Below, piece by piece: positions 24,101 to 44,662 of a stretch of DNA of 64,000 bases. The position numbers were made by a program, and so were the translations under genes. Every line of letters begins with the position of its first letter. Position 1 is the first letter of the stretch. The notes below the pieces were generated by a model. That model had not been told where the DNA came from, made no database searches, and saw only the letters and a program-made list of their open reading frames with translations. This stretch comes from Anas platyrhynchos (taxonomy: Eukaryota > Chordata > Aves > Anseriformes > Anatidae): the NCBI RefSeq assembly GCF_047663525.1, contig NC_092605.1, forward strand, positions 868,001 to 932,000, read 5' to 3'.

Positions 24101-27100
24101 ACCCAGTGCTCTTGGGAATTTAAAATCTTTCTTTTTTCTGATCACCTGTAGATGAAATGCAGCAGGAAATAAAAGAGCAGAAAAATATTGAACGTCACAT
24201 GAAGAGCATGTCAAATGACTTGATAAAGCTGAATGTGTTGATCAACAAGAACAACAGCAGCTTCACAGAGCTACAATATGGCAACATTATCACAGAGAAT
24301 GAGTTCATACGCTCCCTCAAGGTACAGAGGCTCAACTTCTCATTTCTAGGTCACAGACTCCCAGGCTATTCCATGACTGGGCTTTTGAGAGATTTGTACT
24401 GCAGGTAGCCCAGAAGAAAATAGCTTTGTGGTATAAAACAGTATGGCCAAATGGAAATTATATAGTTATTCACACACACACACAAAAAAAAGTGCATTTC
24501 TTTATTGCTTAATGACTTTTATTACACAGCAGAAACAGGTCAGGTATGCCATTTGTGGGGTATTAGAGACCGAAAAGGATGTATAGATCAGAGGCAAACG
24601 GTGATGCTGTAAGTCTTTCTCAGTCTGACAACTTTGCATTGTTTTATGCTTCCCAAATCTAGGCAGCAGAAAAAGAATCAATTGAGATGCAGGAGAAGCA
24701 CAGCCGATTGACTGAGGAGAAGGAAAGACTCTTAAACAGCCTGGTGGAAGCAGAGTAGGTACCAGAGTGATTCTTGCTTTATGCCACAGTCTTAGCTCTT
24801 TTGGCTATATACACCCATGTTACCTTTTTTCTCTACTCACCAAACTTAGCCAGCACCAGCAAATGCACTTCTGTCCTTCTTGGAGAAGATTAAAGGAGGT
24901 TAATGAATTTTTGGAATGCAGAAGCTGAAAAGTGGTTTAGCTATCTCTGGAACCAGCAAGAGACAAGATGATACTGGTTTTAATGATTCCAGCATACTTG
25001 CTTGTGCTGAATGTCATCGAGACCTGTATGGGAAGACTGCGTATGCTATCTCCCCTGCCAGTAACCCAGAGCAAGCGTGCTGTACTGGGCAATTAATCGA
25101 GTCCTATCAGTCTAGGCTTGCTTGCTTTCAGTCGTCATGCCATTTCTCGTGAAGCTTCCTGTATGAATCGTGAAGCTTCCTGTATGACTTCATGCTGTTC
25201 TGTTGCTGCCTCTTTACATGTCCTGTATGCAAACTTCTAGTTTCTGTCAAACCATTCAGTTTTGTGTTCAGAATCAGCCTCAGGAGAGTGGTGCCATTGA
25301 CACACAGAGAGAATGTTCTTTGTTTATGGAGGCACTCCTTTCCTTTTCTGTCACTGAAGGCATCAAATCATGCTATGGGAGAAAAAGATCCAGCTGACAA
25401 AAGAGATGCGTTCAGCAGTGGATTCTGAGACAGGACAAGGTGAAATCCGAGCCATGAGAGCAGAGATTCACAGAATGCAAGTAAGTCACTGAGAAAGAGG
25501 ACCGAGGAGGGGGAACTGCACACAATGTATTTACCTTTGGAGTTGATGAAACATAAGGCAGGAGATGAGAAACAGGATGGAGAAGTAGCATCTTCAAGGC
25601 CGTAACAGTACTAGAAATTGTATCACCCTGCAGCTAGATTGAATTGAATACGTTCAGCATGTATGCACTTTATGCATTTCTTATGCAAGCTATGTAATAT
25701 GCTGCAGCACATTAAGATATACCTGAGGAATTTTTTAAATGCAGTATGTCTACCACCTTATTTTGTGACCCCAATTTGTAAGGAAATAAATATGGATTAC
25801 TAAATACTGTATCATCTTAATCACTGGTTATAGAAGTCTTCTGTCTTCTGGCAATGCAGCTCTTTGCTTTCGTTCTCAGGATATTTCTGCTCTTCTGCTT
25901 TTGCTATTGTTAATGAGTTCCAGTGAAATATTTTGAAGATTACTTTCAACAAGTTGATACACAGTTGATGACTAATCCTATCCTCTGCCTTCCAGATCCA
26001 CGTAGGGCAAACTACATTTAGATTCAGAACAAATTTGGCAGACAAAAGGTCATGTGTCACACACATCTGATTTATGTTGGTGGGACGTGCCACACAGAAG
26101 ACTTCAATTAGGGGCCATTTGTAACCATTTGTTATTTTCAAACTGTTTTTTATTTTGACAAACGGCAGGTCCGCTATGGCCAGCTGATGAAGCAGCAGGA
26201 GAAGATGATTCGTGATATGGAGGCATCTGTTTCTCGTAGAGAGGCCATAGCAATTCGTGGAGAAGGTCAGAACAAAACAGATAAGAAACATTTCACCAAG
26301 AGTGATTTCCAGCGCAAGAAACAGGAGCTGAGAAAGAAGATCACTGAAACCCAGAAGGTGAGCAAGTAAAGCAGGGCCATGAGAGTTGCCGTGGCCATCA
26401 TTTGCCTTGTAATTAGCACCAGTGTGCACTTAGCACAGATGCATGGGATGTCAATATGCAGACCCTGCACTGTGTAGGTATGGCACTGCACAGTGGGCAG
26501 GCTTTGGAAACCGTTAAATACCAAAAAATAGCTCTGGGAAGATAGCCCACTCGCTGGCAGGGCAGCATGAGAAGCAGAAAAAGTCCTTCACTCAGTGGAA
26601 GTGCTGCTCAGCAACAACTAAAACATTGGTATGTTATCAACGTTATTTTCATCCTAAATCCAAAACATAGCACCCTACCAGCTCCAGTGAAGGAAAGTAA
26701 CACTATCCCAGCCAAAACTAGGACACTGGGAATGCAGCTGAACAAAAGAGACAGAATCTCACGTTTCCTTCTCTTCCATTTACTAGAACGCTCAAGACTG
26801 TAACAAAATTGTCCTGGAGCTGGAAAGCACCCAAGCTTCCCTTAGTGCCACCTGCTTGGAAAAGCAACAAGAAATGTGCACACTGCAGACTGAGTCTGAC
26901 AGCCTTGATTCAGACACAGAATATCTTCGGAACATGAAACGATGGGTGAGTATGTCCACTTCCCTGCAGTGTGCGAGTGAGTTAGAACCTGCTAATTTCT
27001 CCTCTTGCCAGCTCCCTTGTCTCACTACTATCTTGAACTGGGAACACTTGGCATGTGATTGTAGCAGCAGTTCGAGTTAACTGAGCACATTTTGATGGCT

Positions 27101-27797
27101 GAAGTGGAACTGAATTGATGCTGCAGTTTCATTCTTAGTGAGGCAGCATTCACCTGGAAACATCAGCCTGCAGAATCTTACTTGAAAACACCGAGTAGAA
27201 ACTGTCCTTTGTGAGGACCAGCTGGTTATTGTGAGGACATTACAAATTTGAGAGCCAGCTCATGGCCTTCAGTAACCTTCTATGAAATTTTAAGTTTAAA
27301 TTTTAAAATTTAAATTTTAACCGGTTTGTCCTGGCCAGGGTTGCCTTGTATGCATGTTTTTTTCTCTAACTTATGGAATGCTGTGACACAAGTGTGTATC
27401 CATGGAACTTCATCAAACTCTTCCTTAAGAACCCCTTCTTTTTCAAACTATGGTTACAGTACCTCTGTGCAATGAATGGTGTTGTTTACTTAGTTCTTTT
27501 CTGTGTGCAATCTGCTATCAGAGTAATTTCCGTTACTGCTTTACTCAGAACCTTTTGGAGCTTGTGTCCTATCAGACGCGCCAGAAGCAGCTGCAGGCAG
27601 TGAAGGAGGGGAAGTACACACCCCTGTGCAGTACTGAACAAGCCTGGAGAAATGAGCAGCAGAAGCTGCAGGAGCGGATTCATGCTATTTGTGGCATCGT
27701 CCACCAGGTCCAGCAAGAACAGCCTCAGTACCACCGGGCTCTCCAGTGGCTCAGACAGTGTTTGGAATCCAGGCTCGGTTCCCAGGAAGCGTGTTAG
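15132..27797 (+). CDS. CCDC40: CCDC40, coiled-coil axonemal ruler protein (complete)
   Basis: CCDC40 pairs with CCDC39 to form the 96-nm molecular ruler that positions inner dynein arms and the nexin-dynein regulatory complex on motile-cilium doublets; human loss causes primary ciliary dyskinesia. Exons: 15132-15146, 15927-15975, 16337-16477, 16632-16789, 17275-17358, 17447-17666, 18493-18650, 19527-19649, 20040-20161, 20930-21173, 21283-21465, 22374-22619, 23388-23601, 24152-24321, 24663-24754, 25360-25480, 26169-26357, 26787-26945, 27549-27797. They sum to 2,937 nt, 978 aa. The first 120 residues are acidic and low-complexity. From [20 protein letters not shown] to the end it is continuous heptad-rich coiled coil, with blocks such as [17 protein letters not shown] and [17 protein letters not shown] matching human. 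Human is about 1,142 aa; nearly all the difference is the shorter acidic N-terminus. Exons 2 and 3 are the least certain: acceptors at 15918 and 16312 are alternatives. Confidence 0.95.
16592..16614. repeat. (TTTA)n microsatellite in CCDC40 intron 3
   Basis: Tandem TTTA units end 17 bases before the acceptor of the next CCDC40 exon (exon start 16632), effectively forming part of its pyrimidine-rich tract. Confidence 0.85.
19661..19683. repeat. T23 run just after a CCDC40 donor site
   Basis: A 23-base T run begins 11 bases downstream of the donor at 19650. A matching A27 run lies at 20564-20590 in the following intron. Both are likely old poly-A tails or slippage products. Confidence 0.85.
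22158..22228 (+). repeat. MIR-like SINE relic in CCDC40 intron
   Basis: The core of the ancient MIR family is recognisable as CAACCTTATGACAGGGGTAA, then a TATCCCC-type segment, then a GATGGGGAAACAAAGGCAC-type segment, in the right order and spacing. Recognition is by eye. MIR copies in birds are old and scarce, so divergence is expected. Confidence 0.55.
23191..23262 (+). repeat. Second MIR-like SINE relic in CCDC40 intron
   Basis: CCCATGAGGTCAGGCAGT, a CTATT-type middle and GGGAAACAGAGGCAGAGAG followed by TAACTGAC follow the MIR core in order. It is about 1 kb from the first copy and in the same orientation. Confidence 0.55.
25148..25189 (+). repeat. 21-base direct duplication in CCDC40 intron
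   Basis: Two adjacent 21-base copies (25148-25168 and 25169-25189), differing by one base near the end, lie in the intron before the exon at 25360. It is most simply a replication-slippage duplication. Confidence 0.9.
27295..27314. repeat. 20-base AT palindrome
   Basis: TTTAAATTTTAAAATTTAAA is a perfect palindrome made only of A and T, with further AAATTTTAA units on both sides, in the last CCDC40 intron. It could form a cruciform; no function is implied. Confidence 0.85.
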
Positions 27798-27818
27798 AGA
27801 CACAGGAAACCACCTGTG

Positions 27819-27880
27819 AATAAATATAACCAACTGCTCTCCCTCTTCTAGCACTGGCATTTGTAAATAAATGGAATAAA
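27819..27880 (+). terminator. CCDC40 polyadenylation signals
   Basis: Three AATAAA hexamers (27819-27824, 27866-27871, 27875-27880) lie 22 to 83 bases after the CCDC40 stop. The 3' UTR is therefore about 100 bases, and cleavage is expected near 27890-27905. Confidence 0.8.
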
Positions 27881-27899
27881 CCTGCGTAAGCTATAAATC

Positions 27900-28209
27900 T
27901 GCATTAAATACTCACTGAAGCAGTAGTGCTGCACAGACTATTGCAACACCTTTGTCTCTTTCACTTCCTTGTAGTCGCTGTGAACTCGTCAGTTTCCCGG
28001 GACGGGCAGGAGGGGAGCAGCGGCCCCTTTCTCCCCCCCGTCTCCCCCCGGCAGAGGAGCACAGCCGCGGAACCGCGCTGACCCGGCGGAGGCTCCGGGA
28101 GGGAGGCAGCGGAGCCCGGAAAGGGCCCGGCAGGGCCGGGGCGGTGCGCGGGGGCCGGGCTGCGGCTCCCTCCCCGCCGCGCCTGCTCGGAGCCGGGCTG
28201 GGGGGAGCC
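27900..28209 (+). promoter_or_regulatory. GAA promoter and 5' UTR region
   Basis: The sequence turns abruptly CpG-rich at about 27990, giving a CpG-island promoter squeezed between the CCDC40 polyadenylation signals and the GAA ATG. A pyrimidine tract ending CCGGCAG at 28053 could be the acceptor of a non-coding first intron as in human GAA, but I cannot identify the upstream exon. I see no CACGTG E-box here. Confidence 0.55.
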
Positions 28210-33926
<5,717 letters not shown>

Positions 33927-34417
33927 GCCGGTGACCGTCTCCACAAGCAGCTGGTGCTGCTGCGCCCTGCGGCCAGATCCATCCATCTCTTTGGAAAATC
34001 AGCACGGAACGCGACTGTGCTGTGAGCTCGGCTGTCCTGCGTGCTGAAATGCCTTACCTTGAGGTGTAGAAACTGGACTCGCACTGGTCAGCTCAAAAAA
34101 CCCTTAAGGGATGGGGAGCAACCCTCATCTCCTTCAAGACGGAAAAAAAAGACCCAAGTGCCTTGTGAGACAGCAAACCTGTCAGCGTGCCAAACTGGCA
34201 CCCTGCCAAAAGCCTGTGGGGATTCTTCTTGTGGTTTTGGGATGGACACAGGAGAGATGAGTCCCTTCTGCGCACTGGGCTCTGCTGTTTGGTGTCTGCA
34301 GGGGGGGTTTCATACCCAGGGGGTGTGGGTGGGGGGAGCCCCTCGTGGCTGCGCCCCGGGGAAGCCTGGAGCTGCCTCTGTGAGGGCTGGGAGCAGGGCT
34401 GGGGGAGAAGTGCTGTG

Positions 34418-34423
34418 AATAAA
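34418..34423 (+). terminator. GAA polyadenylation signal
   Basis: AATAAA lies about 490 bases after the GAA stop at 33926. It is the first such hexamer on this strand, so the GAA 3' UTR is about 510 bases. The 34440-34860 stretch between the GAA and SGSH 3' ends holds no gene that I can see. Confidence 0.75.
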
Positions 34424-34881
34424 AAGCAGCTTTTTGCTACAAGCAGATGGTGTTGCTGCAGTCCTGTTGCTTCAGGACACACGGCATCTGTGCCATTCTC
34501 TGCCAGCCTCAGACCTGTCCTAAAATCAGTGCTGGCCTCTGGCTCAGCCCTCGCCTCAGCTGGGTGCCTGGCGTGGCCACCCCAGAGCTGAGGCCACGTC
34601 CCCAGGCCCCTGCACGCCCCCAGTTCTGGGTCACTGCGGTGTGCCAGCCCCTGGGCGAGCGCACCAAGGAGACTCTGTAGGCTCTGTGTGTTTTGCCAAA
34701 TTAAACCCTGCCACTTGGGTGTGCTCACTGGGACCTGCTGGCCTGTTTCCCCAGAGAGCAGCGGGCACACAGCTCTCCAGAAGGGTTCACAGAGACTGCA
34801 GCGCTGAGAGCTGCAGCAGGGGAAGGGTGCTGGCAGGCACGTGCTGAACTCCAGGTACAAACGGAGACCTCCTCCAGAGTC

Positions 34882-34887
34882 TTTATT
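34882..34887 (-). terminator. SGSH polyadenylation signal
   Basis: TTTATT on the plus strand reads AATAAA on the minus strand, 140 bases beyond the SGSH stop. Cleavage is expected near 34860-34872. GAA and SGSH are convergent, with 3' ends about 420 bases apart. Confidence 0.8.
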
Positions 34888-35026
34888 GAGGAGCAATTTG
34901 GCTTCACAGCTTCTCTGGCTGAGAGTAAAGCCATGAGGATCCCTTAATGCTCCGGGGACAGGCACTGTGTGATGCACAAAGCGCAGCGAGGTCGGTCCCT
35001 GGGCAGCACTGGGCTGCACGGGGTGC

Positions 35027-37760
<2,734 letters not shown>

Positions 37761-40700
37761 ATGTGGGCGCGGGGGCCCCCCGAGCCCCGGCGGCGCTGCT
37801 GGCTCCGGGCTCTGCGGAGGCGGCTGCCGGTGCTGGGCTGGCTGCCCCGCTACTCGCCGGGCTGGCTGCAGCTCGACCTGATCGCCGGTGTCACCGTGGG
37901 CATCACGGTGGTGCCGCAGGCGCTGGCGTACGCCGAGGTGGCCGGGCTGCCCCCGCAGGTGGGTGGCCGAGCCCCGGGTGCGCAGCCACCGGGGGCTGGG
38001 GGGTGCCAGGGGCAGCCCCACGCGTGGGGAGATGCCGCATGTGCATGGGCTGGGGGCAGCTCAGGCCGTGCTCCCAGCACCGTGCCGAGCGCCTTTGTCC
38101 CCGTGCAGTACGGCCTCTACTCCTCCTTCGTGGGCTGCTTTGTCTACTGCTTCCTGGGCACCGCCAAGGACGTGACGCTGGGTCCCACGGCCATCATGTC
38201 GCTGCTCGTCTCCTCTTACGCCTTCCACGACCCTGTCTATGCCGTGCTGCTCGCCTTCCTGACTGGCTGCATCCAGCTGGCCATGGGGCTCCTGCACCTT
38301 GGTGAGATGCTGCTGCTGCTGCACGCCGTCATGTTTTGGGGATGCGCCCTGGAGTTGTTCCCTGCTCTGTGCTCTCTGAGATGCTGGGGTTGTCCTGCTA
38401 ATGTTTGTGACAGCTCTGTGTGTGTGCAACCCCCCCGCGGTCCCCAGCAGGGCCAGCAGCGTACTTACTGCCCCTCGTCCTGTGCAGGCTTCCTGCTGGA
38501 CTTCATCTCCTGCCCGGTCATAAAAGGCTTTACATCGGCTGCGTCCATCACCATTAGCTTCAACCAGGTCAAGGTAGGGGCTGCGGATCTGCTCCACACT
38601 CCTTGCATGCTCTCTCCTGGAGCTGGCTGAGCTGTGGAGCCGAGGTGCTTAGCGATGGGCTGGGAGCGAGGGGAAGGAGCCATGAAGGGGACAGGGTCTC
38701 CCTGCCAGCCCTGGTGAGCCCCAGCCCCAAGCGCTCTGCTCGGAGCAGACCAAGCTGAACACGGCCTCCTCCTGCGACCAGCAAGGGGTGAGAGCTGGTG
38801 GCCATGGGGACAGTGGTGAAACCGTGGCAGGGGGTTGATGTGGCTGCTGGCAGGAGGTGCTGGGCGAGCGGGATGGGAGCTGTGATGGGCTCGCAGCTCT
38901 GCTGAGCCCTCCCTGGCCTCCAGTGCCTGCAGCACTCTGGCTCTTCTGGAGCTGCAATGCTTCCTTTGTGGTTAACCTAAATCAGACAGACTCAGGGCGA
39001 TGTGTGAGAAACCAGAGGCCTGGCGTTGGCTGAGGTCTGTGGTCGCAGCCAGGACCTCGCTGGAGCTCCCTCCCGGCCGGGTGCATGCTCGGGGGGGACA
39101 GGACAAGCTGAGGCGTCTCAGGGAGCTGGGAGAAAATCAGAGCATCGCTGGGGTCTGCCCACCCGGAGCTGCACCAGGGGATGGCTGTCCCCATGTGTGC
39201 ATGGGAACTTGGGGGGGTCACTGCGAGCCGTCCCAGCACCAGCACTGCAGGGCTCTCACGAGGCTTTGTCTCCCCGCACAGAACATCCTGGGGCTGCACG
39301 GGATCCCTCGGCAGTTTTTCCTGCAGGTGTATGAAACGCTGAGGAGGATTGGGGAGACCAGGTCAGCATTGGCCCAGTGCCTTCCCTGCTCCATGCCCCC
39401 TGCAGCTGCAGGCTCTCGGGCTCCGATGCTTCGCAGCACATCTCTGGGCACACTTGGACTGGTGTCTCAGTCCCTGCCCAGCACTGTGACATGAGAACCC
39501 GTCCTCTGCCTTTTCGGTTTGTTCTAGGAATTCAAAGTCTCAAAGCGCTTGGGCTCCCAAGTGGCTGGAGGAGAAGGATGGGGCAGACTTGTCCTTCTGC
39601 TCCCAGTTAGCTAAATCAGGATTTTTACAGCCCAAAGGCACATCCTTGGGACTGTCTGTGTGGCACAAGCCCTCTTCCAGTTTTTGGCAGTCCAAGGGCA
39701 GCCCGGGTACCCTGCAAGGGGAGCATCGGGAGAGAGGTGACGCATTTTGCTGGTGGTACAGGCAGCGTCCTTGCAAGGGGCTGCCACTGACGTTGCTGTT
39801 GCAGGCCTGGGGATGCCATCCTGGGGCTGGTCTGCCTGGCAGCGCTCGCAGGGCTGCGGGCGATGAAGAGCCGCCTGCCCCCCGCCAGCCACACGGAGCC
39901 GCTGGCCACCAGGGCCAGCTACCTGATCGTCTGGACCTGTGCCACCGGTGCGTTGGCCTCTGTCCCCTGCCTTCTCTGGGCAGCCTCTCCTGCGGCCTCA
40001 GCCTCCTCTGGGGCTGGGGAGGTCAAAGCCTCCTGGGGGGGGGTCCTGCCACCCTGCCTGCCCCTTCCTAAGGCTGGATGACCTCGCTGCCCGGGTACCC
40101 ACCCGCTCCATGCTCGCCCACCGCCCCAGGCTCCTGGCACGTTGTCAGGGTTGTTCTCTCCGCTGCAGCACGCAACGCCCTCGTGGTCCTGTTTGCTGGC
40201 CTGGTGGCTTACTGCTTCCAGCTCAGGGGCTCCCAGCCGCTGACGCTCACCGGCAGCATCCCCCAAGGCCTCCCCCCCTGCCGGCTGCCGCCCTTCTCCA
40301 AGGCTGAGCCCAACGGCACCGTGCCCTTCGGGACGATGGTGGAGGTGGGTGCCAGGCTGGCTGGGCGATGCTGGCCTCCCCAGGGCTGCTTCCTCGGTGC
40401 TCAGCATCCCTGTAAATACCCGAGTGCCCTGGGGAAGGGGCAGCCCCTCCACCTGTGTTGGCCCAGGAGGGGGCTGCGGTGCGGGTCCTGTCCCGCTGCT
40501 ACAGCGCTTGCTGTCCTCCCCTCCAGGACATGGGAGTCGGGCTGGCTGTGGTCCCGCTCATGGGCCTGGTGGAGACCGTTGCGATTGCCAAGGCTTTCGG
40601 TACAGCTCCTGCACTTCTGCTGGAGGGAGGGGGGGGGGATGCAAGGGGCTGGAGGGGCTGGGGGCATTGCTCTTCCCATGGGGGCAGCGGTGGAGGGGGG

Positions 40701-43513
40701 CAGGAGGGTCCCTGCGTCGGACATGGCCAGGGTTTGGGCAGGAGCTGAGCGCTGTCCCAGGGCTGCTGCACCCTTGGGTGCCAGATGGGGCCCCATTTTT
40801 GCCCCCGGTGCTGCCCCCGCTCCGTGTTCATGGTGGGCTGAGCCTGCAGGAGGCACTGGGTGATGCTGCGCCTCTTCTTCCAGCCTCGCAGAACGACTAC
40901 AGGATCGACCCCAATCAGGAGCTGCTGGCCATGGGTAAGAGGCCGCTCGGAGCAGCAGGGCAGGGGGTGGGGATCCGGCCCCAGCACCGCGGTGTCCTGC
41001 AGCCCTTCCTGCTGGGTGCCACAGAACAGCCCTGGGAGCTGTCCCCGCTCCCCATTTCCCACGTGGGATGGAGGTGGCAGCAGTGACACATTTGGTCTCG
41101 CGGCCCTGAGTGGTGCCTCCTGGAGCTGCCGCATCCCCAGCGCCTCCTTTTCCCCACTGCAGGCTTTGCCAACGTCCTGGGCTCCTTCTTCTCATCGTAT
41201 CCCGTCACGGGAAGCTTTGGCCGGTGGGTAGCAGGCTGGGGAGCGGGGCCTGGCCTGCGAGATGCTCGTGGGGCTGTGCCATCAGGGGGGCTGCACGAGA
41301 CCTCGTGCTAAGGGTGGCAAGGGCCCGGTGGGTCCTGGAGGCTGCGTCCTGGTCCCCAGCTCCTTGCACTGGACCTGGGCCATGCTCATGTGGCCGCTTC
41401 CCTCCTGCCACCCGTGCACCGCAGTCCCTGGGGTCTGTGGGCAGCAGAGGGGACAGTGCCCACCTTGTGTTCCAGGACAGCAGTGAACGCACAGACGGGC
41501 GTCTGCACCCCGGCGGGGGGGCTGGTCACAGGTAGGGCTGTGCCTCCTCTCCCCCCAGCCCCAGTGCCTGCTCCCGGCCTCGGTGACCCCCCCCCGTACT
41601 CGGGGTCCCCCCGGTTCAGGCGCTGCCGCCCTCCCGCAGGCGCCCTGGTGCTGCTCTCGCTGGCGTACCTCACCTCGCTCTTCTACTACATCCCCAAAGC
41701 GGCGCTGGCTGCCGTCATCATCTCTGCCGTGGTCCCCATGTTCGACGCTGGGATCTTCAGGACGCTCTGGAGGGTTAAGAGTGAGGGCACAAGCGGGGCG
41801 GCCGTGCCTCGGCTCTCCCTGCGAGCCCTCGCACTGCCTGGGCTCGTGAGGGATGGCAAGAGGGGGTTGGCCAGGACCCCAGAAATACCAAACCCAAGCA
41901 TTTTCTGGGGGGCTGCATGCCCAGCACCTCTGGCCTGGGGTTTCTGCCTTTGCTGACCCAAGCACAAGGGCTCTGCCCTTGCTCTGATCACTGTTCCCCA
42001 CTCAGCTGTGCTGGCCTTGGGTCCTGGGGGTGCAGAATTGGGTGCAAAAGGCCCAATTTTACCAGACTTTGACCAGCCAGGCACGCAGAGGTTTTTTTGT
42101 GCATGGCCGAGCCTGGGGCTGTCTCTCTTGCAGGGCTGGACCTTGTTCCCCTCTGTGTGACGTTCCTCTTCTGCTTCTGGGAGGTGCAGTACGGCATTGT
42201 GGCCGGGGTGCTGGTCTCGGGGGTCCTGCTGCTCTACTCCATCGCCAGGCCCCCGCTGAAGGTGGGCTGCTCACCTCGCGTGGGTGCGCTGGGGCCGGCC
42301 AGGAGTGGGGAGCTCCCCGTGGCTCATCCCGGGGGTCTTGTGCAGGTGTCGGGGCAGGGCACGCTGCTGGTGCAGCTGGGGAGCAGCCTGCACTTCCCAG
42401 CCATCGAGCATCTCCGGGATGTCATCTGCAGCCGCGCTCTGACAGGTACCGTGCCCCCGGCCACCGGGATGAGCTGGGGACTGGGCAGGGCTCTGGTGCC
42501 CACCCAGAGCACTTCTGGGGGGGGCAAGCATGGGCTCTACCCTGCAGGGTGTGGCTGTAAGCCTGAGGTTGTCTCACCCTTCCAGCCATGTGTGGCTCGC
42601 TAGGGATGGGACCCGTGGTGGCCTGGCTGAGGCCAAATGCAGCTTTGGGCTGCCTGACCCGCAGGGCTCAGTCCTGCCCTAAGAGCTGCGTCCCCCGTGC
42701 TTGTTAATTCTGTGCTCGTCATGGGAAACGACCGCATGCTCTGCTTTCAGCAGCACCCTCACCGCGCTCCATCATCCTGGACGGCCACCGCATCAGCAGC
42801 ATCGATTACACGGTGGTGGTGGGGCTGGCAGAGCTGCTGCAGGAGCTGCGCAAGCACGGCATCTCGCTGGCCTTCTGCAGCCTGCAGGTACGGGGCGGCC
42901 ACGCGCAGCCCCAAAAGGGTCTGCGCGGGTGGGCTCAGCCCTCCCCACACCAGGGAGAGCCCTCGGGTGGCACCAGGCAGCAGGGCCACTGCTCCCATCT
43001 CCTGCGCAAAGCAAGGATGCGGCCACCCCTTGGTAGCACCTTCAGCTCACGGAGGTGGAGGTTGCAGCATCCGAGTGCAGCTGCGGGATGCGGGGTGGGG
43101 GCAAAGGCTGCAGCTCCTGCACAGGCACACGCTGCCCTGGGCTGCCCGGAGGGCTCCGAGCCCCCAGCAGAGGGGAACCTGCTGGCTCCGGGCTCCCCAG
43201 CTGCAGTTTCTCTGCCCTCAGGACCAGGTTCTCCGAGCCCTGCTGGCTGCAGACCTGGAAGGATTCCGACATTTCCCCAGCTGGGAGGAGGCAGGTGAGG
43301 CTTCGGGCTCTCGGGGCTGCTGGCAAGCAGGAGCCCAGCCCAGCCTGCGGGCAGTTGGATTCGGGATTAGCACTGCGTTAACTCTGCCCTGCTTTCCCCC
43401 TTCCGTGCTCAGAGCGGTGCAGCGGAGCGGAGCCGGGGGGCAGCGGGGCAGCCCCCTTCGACAGCACCAGCACCAGCACCAGCTCGCTGCTGCCCACGGG
43501 GCTCATCCAGTGA
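37761..43513 (+). CDS. SLC26A11: SLC26A11, sodium-independent sulfate/anion transporter (complete)
   Basis: An SLC26 family membrane protein moving sulfate and other anions. Exons: 37761-37958, 38109-38301, 38488-38573, 39282-39361, 39805-39947, 40169-40344, 40527-40599, 40884-40934, 41163-41223, 41476-41531, 41640-41780, 42134-42261, 42346-42445, 42751-42887, 43222-43294, 43413-43513 (1,797 nt, 598 aa; human 606). The membrane core includes ALAYAEVAGLPPQYGLYSS, the family signature DVTLGPTAIMSLLVS, SSYPVTGSFGRTAVNAQTG and repeated hydrophobic segments. From about residue 463 a STAS domain follows, with SIDYTVVVGLAELLQELRKHG. The last exon diverges from human, ending in a Ser-Thr repeat from a CAGCAC unit. 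The exon ending 39361 uses a weak donor, AG|GTCAGC. It is divergent from SGSH, whose product sulfate it could handle (inference). Confidence 0.96.
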
Positions 43514-43886
43514 GGCAGAGGAGCCGTGTGGGGCTTTCTCAGGACCACGTCTCCTTACCCGAGCAGCTGTTCCCGATGGCCCGGAGGCCCTGTGCAGGCA
43601 GGGCAGTGCCTGGCAGCGTGGGGGAGAGATGGCAGGGGTGGGGGAGTGACCCAGAGGGTTCCTATCGCTGCCCCCAGGAGTCACCCCCCCTCCATTCCAG
43701 GCTGGCCCCGTCCTGGGAGCAGCTGCCTTTTTAAATCGGGTGTTTTATTTTTGGAAACTTTTCTTACTCGGATCTGTTTCGAGCTCTGACACAGAGCGTG
43801 CTCTTGTCACCGTGAGTTTCAAGGATGCTGGAGCTGCCCTGCACGCCCAAGGCCGTGCTGCAGCTCTCAAGCTCAGGCTGCCAAGA

Positions 43887-44161
43887 AATAAAGAAAACAT
43901 TGATTATTTTGCTTCTTACTCATCCCTCTTGGTCTGTGGGATTTTCTGCCGGACTCTGCCCTTCAGCAGGGCTGTGGCTGTCCTCCCACCTCTCGCCAGA
44001 CTTCTGCCAGCCCTGCCAAGGGACAGCTGCTGTGCCATCGGTCTCTGCCTTGCTGTGAAATGGTGCTGCCAGACAGTGGGGTATGGGGCCGGGGTCCGCA
44101 GCAAAGCAGTTTTCCTGCGCTGCAGTTGGCTGACCCCATCCCATACGGAGGGCATAATAAA
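43887..44161 (+). terminator. SLC26A11 polyadenylation signals
   Basis: AATAAA occurs at 43887-43892, about 375 bases after the stop, and again at 44156-44161. The first is probably the main signal. The rest of the interval up to about 44800 shows no gene. Confidence 0.65.
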
Positions 44162-44662
44162 ACAGTAACAAAGGACCTGGTGTGCATCTCTGTCTTCCTT
44201 CAGAAAAGACGCTTTTGTGGGGGGAGGAAAAATTAAGCTCTAATTTCTTGGTGCAGCTGAGCACAAACCAAAGAAATGAAACCGAAACCAAGTCTGCAGT
44301 TCCTGCTGTGCTCCCGCACGGTCAAAGGTTGTGTGGTGACAGTGGCAGTGCCTGGGAAGGCAGGGGGGGGGTCCTGCTGGGGGCCAGAGCTGCGTTTGTG
44401 CAGCAGAGCAGTGCCGGGCAGCGGGTTAGTTTGTCCCCGCAGTGACAGCACAGGAACCTTTTCCAGAAGCACTGGAAGGGCTCGCATGCCGCCTGCCTGC
44501 CCATCTCCCCCAGATGAGGATGGAGCACCCCGGAGGAGTGGGTTTGGGGTGTTTCACCTCGCCCAGCCTGGCCCTTTGGTTGTGCTGCTCCACACACCCC
44601 GACGGGAGCTCGGAGAGGATCGGGGCAGGGAGGGGGAGCTCGGGGCCACGACGGCAGGCAGA

